Shown one piece after another: positions 30,701 to 38,956 of a stretch of DNA of 64,000 bases. Source of the DNA: Cytidiella melzeri (taxonomy: Eukaryota; Basidiomycota; Agaricomycetes; Polyporales; Irpicaceae); NCBI GenBank assembly GCA_022592445.1, contig JABYQR010000010.1, positions 246,680 to 310,679 on the forward strand, written 5' to 3'. The stretch's first letter is position 1, and the number at the start of each line of letters is the position of its first letter. A model generated the notes under the pieces. That model saw only the letters and a program-made list of their open reading frames with translations. It did no database searches and was not told where the DNA came from. The translations under genes were made by a program, and so were the position numbers.

Positions 30701-32300
30701 GTTCTGAGTTGGCAACAGTCAGTACAATAGTTGGTACGGAGTGGACGTTGAAAAGTAAGTCTCGATACGGCGTACAGTGTATAGTCGCGCCAGTATCAAG
30801 AATATGTACCGACTCGTCTGTTGACGAAGTCGCATACAGTGGAAGTAGAGTAGGAAAAGTAGTAGTAGTAAGCGAAGTACTTACGTGCATAGTGACGTCG
30901 GACTCAGAGAGAGCCGACACCCACGCGCTCTGGTTGCGACGAGGAGTAGTTGTCGACGGACCAGCAACAGCGGGAGTGGCAACAGCAGCGGCGGCAGTGG
31001 CAGCTTTGCCCTTGGCACCAGCAGCGACGGACTTCCGGGTGATACCCTTCCTCTTCATCGCCTCCTTGGACTTCTCTGTCCAGGGCGAAGGGCAAGTAGG
31101 CGTTGTGTGGCCTGTCTCGTTGCAGTTGTAACACTTCATCTTCGAAGTGTCACGGACGGACTTCTCCTTAGAGTAAGGAGCGGCGGCCGCACGAGCGGAG
31201 GAAGTGGCTTTCGCCGGACGTTCGACATGTTTGTCGACTGCTGGCGACGCGGCGGATGAACCACCAGCGGGCCTGTCACGAGGGACGAGGGTTGACGAAC
31301 CCTTGGACCGAGAGCGGTCGAGTGGATGAGCGAGTCGCCAGCTATGGAAGTCGCGGCGGAGCTCGACGCTCAGGGAGATGGGGTTGTAGTCGTACTTCTC
31401 GCCCACAGGAGTACGAGAACGCACGCCAGCCTCGTAGCTAGCGCGAGTATGCGCATAGGCGGGAGGGATGATGCCGACGAGGGCGGAGTAGAAGATGTGT
31501 TGGGGGAACTCAATACCCTTAGACAAAATCTTCGAGTATAGGTTGTGTGCATCATCAAGGAGTTTGTCCATTTCGTGGACAGGACGGCGGAGGGAGAATA
31601 GTTGGAAGATTTCGTTCGCATCCGACATGGTGGAAGTCGGCTCGAACCGTTCGGAGAGTTTCTCCATGAGTCTGTGAGGCGCGGTCTCATTGAGATAGTT
31701 CGCCATCACAGAGTCTGCGATGTGTCCGGCCAGGACATTGAAGACGGCCCGTTGGACCTCTTGAGGAATGGTCAGACCACCCCTGTAGCTGTAGAAATCG
31801 ACGATAGTCGACATCGCAGTATCGACGCGGAATTTCCACATCGGCCAGGTATCAGGACCTGTGAGTTTGCCAACGTCTGCGAAGGCTTTGTGGACGTCGC
31901 TAAGCGACATAGTATACTCCACATCGTGCTTTGGAGGCACGGAAAGGAGGGACGACACTGCTCGCGCAGAGTCAGTGGGGCCAGATGGCGAGAGGGACGG
32001 CGCACGATGAGCTCTGGGCAGTTTGCCCCTTCGCCTTTCGTGCGCCTCGTCGTCGTCCATAGGATCGTCGCTATCGTCCGACGATGGCTTAGTGGTGTGA
32101 CGACGGGCGAAGTCGTCGCGGAGAGTGTCAAATGGAGTGCGACGGCGATCAGATGGGGGTGCTGAGACTCGACGTGATGCCGTGATGCGGGCAGTGGGAT
32201 GGTCGACGACAGCTGAGGTAGAAGGGACGTTGGGGGTGTGGTCGGAAGGTACAGCAGAAGGTGCAGGACCTGGGGTACCAGCGCGGGAAGCGGAAGACAT
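27717..32300 (-). CDS. CopB2 Gag-Pol polyprotein, uninterrupted
   Basis: 1527 aa from ATG 32300. Ser/Pro/Arg-rich N-terminus (1-100), Gag (about 120-330), zinc knuckle CYNCNETGHTTPTC (about 400), protease ILDTGATIHCTPY (about 510), integrase HHCC (about 625-670) and catalytic core with HIDIFGPLP, QADNDGVF and PQQNGVAERVHQT, then GVWLGFAEHSKGH, RT (about 1035-1270) with KSAYLYGK and IYGLKQAGRRWY, RNase H (about 1370-1500) and the QRADTLTKALP end. The integrase triad is present. The RT active-site segment reads VHVDNITL instead of the expected V-D-D, so RT is predicted inactive although the frame is open. CopB1 and CopB3 read VHVND: each variant is one CpG transition from VDD. Confidence 0.95.
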   Translation of the reverse strand: MSSASRAGTPGPAPSAVPSDHTPNVPSTSAVVDHPTARITASRRVSAPPSDRRRTPFDTLRDDFARRHTTKPSSDDSDDPMDDDEAHERRRGKLPRAHRAPSLSPSGPTDSARAVSSLLSVPPKHDVEYTMSLSDVHKAFADVGKLTGPDTWPMWKFRVDTAMSTIVDFYSYRGGLTIPQEVQRAVFNVLAGHIADSVMANYLNETAPHRLMEKLSERFEPTSTMSDANEIFQLFSLRRPVHEMDKLLDDAHNLYSKILSKGIEFPQHIFYSALVGIIPPAYAHTRASYEAGVRSRTPVGEKYDYNPISLSVELRRDFHSWRLAHPLDRSRSKGSSTLVPRDRPAGGSSAASPAVDKHVERPAKATSSARAAAAPYSKEKSVRDTSKMKCYNCNETGHTTPTCPSPWTEKSKEAMKRKGITRKSVAAGAKGKAATAAAAVATPAVAGPSTTTPRRNQSAWVSALSESDVTMHVSTSLTTTTFPTLLPLYATSSTDESVHILDTGATIHCTPYRDLLFNVHSVPTIVLTVANSEQLVLKLAGDMVLEVEQESGKLTELLLKNVYFNSTLPFTLISVGKLDSDYRFTFYHNLCTIYDSNSTCVAVVRKSNDLYTLSSTRVTSLASVHRTGITLLELHKKLGHLSYFMIKKLLQTSSIITDHITDHTETPCKDCLLNNIHRNTVPKLRSSSLAEAFGDHFHIDIFGPLPTASITGKHKYWLTIVDDATRWLVLAPLVTKDDAYTQWVIFSTELLTQYGIRVKILQADNDGVFTSKAMTAYLKTQGTILCLTVHNTPQQNGVAERVHQTIMNLIRVNLHTASLPNRLWWYAALYAMYVYNRSPRTILNYKTPYFKRYGTDANLDGLQVFGQPCIVYDEYRTNKLASKGKRGVWLGFAEHSKGHYVYFGQRVGVERNLQFVDSTIRIEGEKEPNVEQLTTEKQLELEDNPHIEPMEIDEPDPTGPRRSNRTPQLSRKARGLNYDEVDTNIAFYLTEFNAYYAEDVGDPVTFKDVLNHPLKDDWFKSMKLEVDTLEQLGTWEYCIPPPNANITGSRFVYKTKYEHGKVTKLKSRLVAQGYSQRDGIDYYANDLFAPVARMSSMRLILTLAASLHFEINQLDVKSAYLYGKINDDEDLYLRPPPGDLLPNLPKGWVLKLRKTIYGLKQAGRRWYKVLCDILFQLGLKRSDYDNAVFYLYRGEKLILILAVHVDNITLCTITSVVAEQFEIALRQHVEVTNGGTIHWMLGMEIDYDKASGVIKLRQRDYIQTILKRNNFDHDHTRRTPMIHEHNLAPRDSKEPRQDADAIKQYMSLVGGLRYVADCTRPDVAYCTGQLARYLADPSKEHFAAAKQCYLYLKGTCDYWLVLGNQATTTNTSLVGYADSDGMTTYGNKPIMGYTFTYNDSLISWSSKRSSLVTLSVTEAELYALAHASTEAIYLKALIDELLNFTMDPVKMYTDSASTIAIVSSPDEQHSQRTKHFEIRKNFISDRVLKKYITIHHISSNDQRADTLTKALPLEKLKHFNELLHIRA

Positions 32301-32559
32301 TGTAGGTTGTTGAGGAGGAGGAGTAGGAGCAGGAGGAGGAGTTGGAGTAGGAGTGAAGACCGGGGTACGTCTCCTGCGAGTGGTACGAGGGATAGTGCCT
32401 CAAAGAAAGTCGGTTTGGTGTCGTTCGCGCGTAGAACGACGAGGTTGAGGCTGATCAGTGGGATCAGAGCTCATCAACTAGTGGGCACGCGGCGGTTTAA
32501 CCACCAGCGAGCAGAGAGTGATTGCAGATAGTAATATGAGTGAGGTAGTGAGCTTATCC

Positions 32560-32572
32560 GGGGCTCATAACC
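32560..32572 (-). other. CopB2 primer-binding site, initiator tRNA-Met half type
   Basis: Plus strand GGGGCTCATAACC adjoining the 5' LTR. Confidence 0.86.
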
Positions 32573-32742
32573 TGTTAGAAGGCTATGAAAGTAGAGGAAA
32601 GTGTTGAGAGAGCAAAACTGAGAGGGATCACACAGTGGGAGTTGGGGATCAAAAGTGCGTGTCGTTGCATTGATCAGAGTAAGTCTTAAATACGGTAACT
32701 ACGGCGCTAGTACGTTGCGCGTCTAAGTATTATAGTCGAACA
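32573..32742 (-). repeat. CopB2 5' LTR (170 bp)
   Basis: Identical to the 3' LTR; outer side followed by the GAAAG duplication. Confidence 0.96.
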
Positions 32743-33293
32743 GAAAGAAGTGGCATCCTTACCTGGTAAGCACAGCAAATTGACATAGACTTTGAAAATG
32801 AACAGGTGCTCACACCCTTTGCATACTGGAGTAGCACCTTTATCTATGCGGTGAGCAGCGTGTTTGATCTTTCAACAGTCAACATCAACAGTTAATCAGT
32901 ACAGTACTACTCCCCACCCCCCCTCCTCCTCCTCCTCTCCCCTTCTCTCGCTCTTTCTATGCCTATTTCACCCTTGCCCATCCAGCCCCTTCTCCCACAT
33001 TTCCTGTCCCTATCCTGTCGTAGCCCTTGCACCATCCCTGTCTTTTCTACCTCGCGTGCCTGATGTGCCTGACTGTCTCAAATTTCTATCTATTCTTGTT
33101 GCCGTCTCAACCCAAAACATTTTTCTTTGCTGTGGACTTCCTTTTTGGTAACTATTATTCTTCTCTGCATCATCATCTGTAATAATACTATCTTTTAATT
33201 GTAAGCAGCTCTTTTGGTAATCCTTCTACCACTCCTGCAGGCACGCCAGGAGCCTCCTCCATGGTGTTTCCTCGGTCGCAACCATCCAATTAA

Positions 33294-34047
33294 TAGTCAG
33301 CCTTCGCTCTCTCTCTCCATGTCGTAATTTGGTACCATACCACGTCACGTTTTGTAACTTTCAACCGTATCACTAGCAGCAACATCGTTCTTTGGATGGT
33401 CATGTTGACCGTTGCATCTCCTCATCAATGGCTGTGAATCAATCACGATGTGCACTGCGTCAAGCAGTGCGCCTGACTACGTACCACAAGGTACTGATCG
33501 ATAGGATTATGGTTTGAGTGTGGTGCATGATAGGAGGTTGCGGTACGTTACACGCTGACCTTCAGAAACAAGACAAGATATGTAGAAGAAAAGATAGGTT
33601 GTGATAAAGTTTCACTCGGCTCGTCCTCAGCCGTTCAAGAAACATGTTTCGCTCTGCTGTACAGTACTGCCCCATACCGTGTACCTGACTACAACAAGCG
33701 TTTCAAACAAGCTCATGGTCCGGGTGCGGTGTTTGTTAGGAGGTTGCGGTACGTTACGCGCTGACCTTCACGACCAGACACAGGCCAAGAAAAGATAGAA
33801 GGTTGAGGGATGTTTCAAGTTTTCCAGATAAATACTGCTGCTGGTGCACTTCAATCTCCCCAGCTTTGAAAGTCCCTCTTCGTTCGCAAGCTAGCACTGG
33901 TTGGTGCGTATCATACCCACTACGCGACTCTGAAAGCTTCTCCTGATATGGTGTTTTTAGCTCATCTTGCTTTTTGCCCCGACGCACTTCACAACTAGAA
34001 CCATTCGAAACTTCCCATATCGTTGTGTCCCATACTCATTCTTCACC
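33294..34047 (+). promoter_or_regulatory. Intergenic region with a duplicated block upstream of the secreted-protein gene
   Basis: No ORF of note. A block around 33519-33605 recurs at about 33717-33805 (shared TAGGAGGTTGCGGTACGTTA, GCTGACCTTCA and AGAAAAGATAG). The stretch 33815-34047 aligns with 59217-59477, upstream of the paralogous gene: shared GATGTTTCAAGTT, a GATAAATAC-type TATA region, GCTAGCACTGG and CTTATCTTGC. It is therefore a conserved promoter region. Confidence 0.6.
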
Positions 34048-34707
34048 ATGCGCTCGAACATCGTTGTTGCTCTCGCGTTGCTTGCTACCGTTGGGCCCGC
34101 TTTATCTGGACCCATCGCTTCTCCTGCCACTGTGTCTTCGGACGCTTGTACCGTGGCCGCTTCCAGGAACGACATTGTCGATAGCGGCGCGACGCAGCTC
34201 GGCAGGCCGCTGCCTGCGTTCAGCACGTTCGATAGCCAGACCTTGTGAGTCGACTCTGCTACATCAACGTTGCATGCAATACTCGATTCGCTCTCTCTGC
34301 TTAGCCATGGAGAATTTGCGGAGATACTTCCTCGTAACAGAAAATGGTTCAAGTCAAAGTTGACAAGGAGACCTAACCTTGGGGCCTTAGAAGAAGCCCA
34401 GGCAGACAGAATTAGAGCGGACAACGACCACCAGAAATACTTGTCGGATATTGGTGCTGAGAGGAAAACTCTGATGAGGGAGATTATTTACGTGGACGAT
34501 GAATTAGAAGCATTGAGGGCAAAGCTTCCATCAAAAGGAAACAATGGGAACCAAAAGAAAATTGATGAACTCGAAGCTTTAAGAGAGCAACATATGGAAA
34601 CACTCTTGCAATTGCGGAGCGGGGTTACGTTAGAGGAAGAGACTTACCGGGGAAAAATAGTCGAATGTGATGAAAGAATTAAATACCTCTCAACAGCAGC
34701 ACATTGA
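34048..34707 (+). CDS. Small secreted protein, two exons
   Basis: Exons 34048-34244 and 34305-34707, with a 60-bp GTGAGT...TTAG intron; 199 aa. N-terminal signal peptide MRSNIVVALALLATVGPALS with likely cleavage near residue 20. The mature part has a few Ser/Thr-rich turns, then a Lys/Glu/Leu-rich C-terminal half (ALEEAQADRIRADNDHQKYL) expected to be helical. No enzyme motif; one Cys near the N-terminus. It shares upstream sequence, signal peptide, intron position and phase with the gene at 59478, so the two are paralogues. Probable host gene; function unknown. Confidence 0.72.
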
Positions 34708-35080
34708 CCTTGTTGGTGTGTAGTCAACAGAATGTTATTAGTTAGGCAGGGGTATATGCACCGTAGTTGTTACAAGCAGTTTTTACATCTTATGTATTGT
34801 AATGAGCAGGTCGAGTGCCCACGAGATTGAGATGAGATGATAAAATCCAAAACTGACACTATACATGAGTTTTTATACATATTACCAAAGGCGGAAAATA
34901 CAAATAAAGTAACAAACGAGAACGCAAGTGTGAAGTCATTATGAGTGGGTCTGTGGAACAAAGTGGGGGCAGAGTAATAGAAAGAACCATGTGCGCATAG
35001 ATAACAGTGATAGCGAGACGGAACATACCAATGCAAACAGAGAGAAGGAAATGGATGCCGGCGGAAACTGGCAAGTTAAT
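34708..35080. other. 3' flank of the secreted-protein gene
   Basis: Nothing recognised; ends at a TTAAT pentamer (35076-35080) that is the probable left TSD of CopD. Confidence 0.4.
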
Positions 35081-35216
35081 TAATAAAGTGGAAGTTGTGT
35101 GCGAGGGGTAGAGGCTGTTAAGCTTTGAAGATGAGTCTTATTATTATTGCTGCTTCAGCAGCTCTGCTTATATACATGTCTTTATCTACTTATGTAAGCA
35201 ACTACTATACATGTCT

Positions 35217-35973
35217 TGTCATGGATGGCCTGACTAGCCCTTAATTTTCGCAATTTACCTCTTGTTTTTATCTATAAAACTCCGGGCTGCAGCTCAGCTG
35301 CAACCTTCTCTGCACAAACTCCTTTTGCACGTCTATTAAGCGCCCGTATCACGTGGCTTAGATGCTCCACACGGTCACATTACTTGCTACTACGTCACAC
35401 TGGCATGTGACTTAGCTTAAGTAAGACCACATGGCTACAAGCACATGGCTCAGCCCATAGCTAGGGTTTGACGTCATAGATACCGTCCACATGGGCTCCT
35501 TATTGTTCTTTCCCTATTGTTCTCTTTATGGAAGGATGTTCTCACAGGTGTGGGAATGGAATACAATAGTTGGTCTCCTTTTAGATAGATTCTCTCACGA
35601 GTAGAGTTCTTGGCAAGGACTAGACAATAGCTATTGTTCTCCTTTAGGTAGTTCTTTTGTTCTTCGTTCACACGGCTTCTTGCAAAGCCTGCCCTCAACA
35701 TGGTCTGTGCACAGGTCCCTGAAGTCTATATATACTGCTGCATGTACGCTCCTAGCCCCCATCTCGACCTCTTGGTCTTTACTGGGCTAGGTAAGCAAAT
35801 CCCCTCTGTACTACATAGCTGGTAGTCAGAATACTAACTTGATCTTTACTGGGCTAGCTACCTGAATAAGGTTTATAGTTGGTGAGAGCATTGTGCTACA
35901 CGCCTGCCACCACCTCGTTGTTGTCGTCCACATCGTGTCCCTGTTTGTCACGTTGAGCCCTGTCTCCGTGTGA
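35217..35973 (+). repeat. Solo LTR-H copy 1 (757 bp)
   Basis: Flanked by TSD TGTCT (35212-35216 and 35974-35978). Contains a TATATATACTG box near 35731 and repeated GGTCTTTACTGGGCTAG motifs near 35775 and 35845. An inverted relative lies at 55023-55749. Confidence 0.85.
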
Positions 35974-36172
35974 TGTCTACTTCAGCTATTCTACTGTATC
36001 ACTAAGTGCATGACTCATGCTATGAATGCATGACTCATTGTATGACTAGGCTCAGCACTTGGACCAGAGGTGTACATAATGAGTCAATGACTCATGCTAG
36101 TACTTGTCCTCAGACGTACGCTTTAGGCATCCTCTGGAGTTGTACTACATGCTTTCCATGTCATTTCCTATG

Positions 36173-36670
36173 TGTCACGAACATGCATATTTTTTCCTTT
36201 TCTTTTCCTTTTATTTTACTTATCTTATCTTATCGATGGTACATGGCTACTGCATGTGATCAAGTGCATGTGACAGACTGGTCACATGATCATAGAAGGT
36301 GCTGGAACATTGTGGAACATTGTAGAACATTGCACCATAGCACACCATACGTTCCCATGGCAGTGTTAGGAGTACAGACCCGGTACCAGGGGTCCTTGTC
36401 TGAGATGTATATAAACCTACCCTGTAGCTCCCTAAAGACCTCAGATTCTACCTCCTGGTCTTTAGGTGACGTCCACCTTGTACTAGGTCTATCACTGCAC
36501 TAATATATCCTGGTCTTTAGCTCACTGTCAGCTGATCCCTCGTCGTTGTGTCTCCACTTCTCCTCATCATCCTTTCCCTTGTCGTCATCGTCCACGCGAG
36601 TTCGCTCATTGTTCCTTCATCCCCGTCGTCACTTCCTCGCTCTTCATAGAGTTTGGTTGTGCTCTTGACA
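36173..36670 (+). repeat. GypA 5' LTR
   Basis: TGTCACGAAC...GCTCTTGACA. TATATAAA at 36408-36415; the predicted RNA start about 28 bases downstream coincides with the 11-mer complementary to the PBS. Confidence 0.94.
36443..36453 (+). other. GypA self-primer 11-mer at the predicted RNA 5' end
   Basis: AGATTCTACCT is the exact reverse complement of AGGTAGAATCT at 36673-36683, two bases inside the LTR-interior junction where the PBS should be. No tRNA 3'-end (TGG) complement is present there. This is the layout of Tf1/sushi elements. Confidence 0.78.
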
Positions 36671-36672
36671 TT

Positions 36673-36683
36673 AGGTAGAATCT
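36673..36683 (+). other. GypA primer-binding site, self-priming type
   Basis: AGGTAGAATCT pairs over 11 of 11 bases with the LTR segment at 36443-36453; pairing stops at both ends. Confidence 0.78.
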
Positions 36684-36777
36684 CCGTACGCTCGCCTGGA
36701 CGTCGCGCAACCGCACAAATTCCCTTTTCCCAAAAGTTTATAAAAGTTTAGTCCCCCCGGTTTACCAGTACGTTGTA

Positions 36778-38956
36778 TTGGCCCGAACCTCTGATCCTAC
36801 ATCTCATTTTGTGGTTATAGTGCCCAAGGACGTACACATTCGTCGCCGCATACCTGAGTCCTTCTTTGAGGCTCGTCGAGAACTACGCGAGCAAGGACGT
36901 CCTCGTCTCTACACAGAAAAGGACCTTGAAGCCATCGTCTCCTACGTCTCACGCCGCCCTCACTACCATCCCTTGGGCACCAGGCTTCCTGCCTTCGACC
37001 ACGAAAAGTTTGCTCGTGACAACAAGTCCATCAAGGAACGTGCACGCACAGAACGCGCGCAAACCCTTGCGGAGCGAATTGAGAAACCGTCTCTCAAAGA
37101 CCGCGTCTCCCAGGCACCCCCGCCACCTCGTCCAGACGCACAAAAACCTGTGACACTTGACTTCCACAAGTTTTCCATCAAGGATCAAGTCGGCATCCTC
37201 AAGCCGAAGATCGAGGCCACTACCAGACGTCTCAAGATTCTGATCAAACTCACTTGCGACCGCAACGACTCACAGGTTAGATCAGTCCTGTTACTCAACA
37301 ACAAACTTCTGTACCTCATCGAGCACACGGAGGAAGTACTCTCCACGCGCACGCCTGCCCAGCTCAAAGCACTGAACTGGGGCTTGCAGTCAGTAGGGCA
37401 GATCAACTTCACGCAATTACGCAAGAGGTTGACAGAAGTTACGAGTAGAGTTGCATTTGTAGCAGACGGAGGATACTTCGAAAAACTTCCCCTGTAATGG
37501 ATAGTCATCATTGAGTGCAACAATCTATTCCACGTCTTCGATCCCGACAATCTTCAGGATTGTCACGATAACGAAGAGGACCATGCGTATATTGAAATCT
37601 GTGAACAACAGCCGTGTCCAAATCGAAATCAAAAGTTTGTAGTATCCCGTCATTTCAGAGAAGGACAACAATACTCTGGATACGTAGCCTGCAATAACAG
37701 TCAAATACCGTTGATTGTTGGAGTTCCTGGAGAAGTTGAAGTTCCAGAACTTGATACCAGTTTAGTCACAGCAGTCTTACCGGAAACCACTACTGCTGCC
37801 CCTGTTCCCATTAATCCCAAAACCATACCGGAAATCCCACCGGTAACTCCTGAAGCACCCACAGTCGTCCCCACCAATCCCGCACCTGTCACAATGACAA
37901 CCCCAGCAGTAGACCCCGCCCTGGTTGCAGCCATTGTAGCTGCAGTCGCGCAGGCAATGCTCAGACCGCAGGTTACGGTCAACAACAATGACTCCAAGCC
38001 CGACAGGTACAAGGGCAAACATGGTCGTGACCTGGAACGTTTTTCTGTCCCAGTGTGAGGCTTACTGGGTGACCGCCAGTATCACTGACGAGAAAACCAA
38101 GGTCCTGACGGCCATCTACCGTCTATCGGAGAAAGCTGCCCAATGGGCAATACCCGTCACAGATCATATGGCGGACAACAACGGTGACTTGCCGGCTGAT
38201 CTTGACACGTGGGCCAAGTTTAAAACCGAACTCAAAAAGTACTTCGGCGATGCAACGCCCGAAGATACTGCTATCCGAGAGCTGGAGAAGCTCTGTGGAG
38301 CTGAGAAGAAGGAGAAGAATGCACGTGATGTAGGAACTTACGTCACCAATTTCCAATCCTACGTGGGTCCTATCAATGGGTTGAGCGACAAGGACAAGGA
38401 AATCCGATTCATCAAGGGTCTCCCTGAGTTTATTTATGGACGACTGGCAACAGCTGAAGCACCTCCAGCCAATTACCAAGGCTGGATTGATAGGTCCCTG
38501 AAGATGGCGGCGGCATATGCCCGCATCAGGGAAACAACGGAGAAGAAAGTTCCGTCTGTTCCCTCGTCAACTATGCCCAGACCCACCCAGTCTCAGCCCA
38601 GGTTTACTCCGGCTCCCCACCCTTCCAATGGTCCGGTTCGCATGGAGGTTGACGCCTCCAAAATGCAACAAGGTCGGCGGTGTTACAACTGCCAAGAGAT
38701 TACCACCGACCCCAGTCACATTGCACGCACGTGCACCAAACCAGCAGTTCCACGTCCACCACCTCGAGGGACTCGTGTGGCTGCTACCAATGGGGAGGTA
38801 TCTTCTTCTTGGGCCGAAGGAAAGAAGCCTGAGAAGGAAGAAGTGTCGAGCTCGTCAGGAGTATCGGAAGTGACACTCAATGCCGTGCTAGGAGAACTGG
38901 AGAAGTTGAGGGTGGAGAACGCTGACCTCAAAAAGAGATTGGAGGAGGGTTTTTGA
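36778..38956 (+). pseudogene. GypA Gag
   Basis: One frame runs from about 36778 through a TAA at 37495-37497 to about 38040, then shifts by one base in a T run (38037-38045) and continues to TGA 38954. Parts: a basic N-terminal region without an ATG at its start, a Pro/Thr/Val-rich linker (about 37740-37940), the Gag core with CEAYWVTASI and GAEKKEKNARDVGTYV, and a zinc-knuckle-like CYNCQEITTDPSHIARTC near 38680. The end carries GGGTTTT just before the stop. Two lesions (stop, +1 base) prevent synthesis of full Gag. Confidence 0.8.
38947..38953 (+). promoter_or_regulatory. GypA -1 programmed frameshift site (GGGTTTT)
   Basis: Heptamer G GGT TTT in the Gag frame fits X XXY YYZ and lies directly before the Gag stop TGA. 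Slipping back one base enters the protease-pol frame, open from here to 39241. Confidence 0.7.

Larger units (their letters stand above)
27540..32742 (-). mobile_element. Copia retrotransposon CopB2, full length with identical LTRs
   Basis: 5,203 bp, LTRs 27540-27709 and 32573-32742 (170 bp, identical by eye), TSD GAAAG (27535-27539 and 32743-32747), PBS at 32560-32572, purine tract before the 3' LTR. A single 1527-codon ORF fills the interior. Identical LTRs indicate a young insertion. It is the best copy of the family in the window and serves to read the decay of CopB1 and CopB3. Confidence 0.97.
25874..33210. mobile_element. Non-autonomous TIR DNA element in the nucleoporin gene
   Basis: Flanked by 8-bp direct repeats CTTTTGGT (25866-25873 and 33211-33218). 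Inverted ends share AAAAGATAGTATTATTAC (left near 25887, right complement near 33182-33200); the outermost bases match less well. Without CopB2 it is about 2.1 kb and has no transposase. Interior: low-complexity CCCTTG repeats, a WLM-domain fragment, a pyrimidine-rich tract near 32920. An 8-bp TSD fits hAT- or KDZ-like elements, but the family is not assigned. The flanking match extends to 12 of 14 bases, so the exact left edge is uncertain by a few bases. Confidence 0.75.
24887..33293 (+). pseudogene. FG-repeat nucleoporin-like gene split by a TIR element
   Basis: Exonic pieces 24887-25873 and 33219-33293 read in one frame when the insertion and one CTTTTGGT copy are removed; the end is SSMVFPRSQPSN and a TAA at 33291. 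The protein (about 350 aa) is Ser/Thr/Pro/Ala rich with many FG-type repeats (FSFGG, FTFG, PFGAPSTP, SAFG, VFGQ), typical of FG nucleoporins that line the pore and bind karyopherins. The start is uncertain: ATG at 24887 is the first in frame, but the open frame runs further 5', so the 5' end may have been lost next to the gene at 16606-24890. Which nucleoporin it is cannot be said. It overlaps the end of that gene in another frame. Confidence 0.8.
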
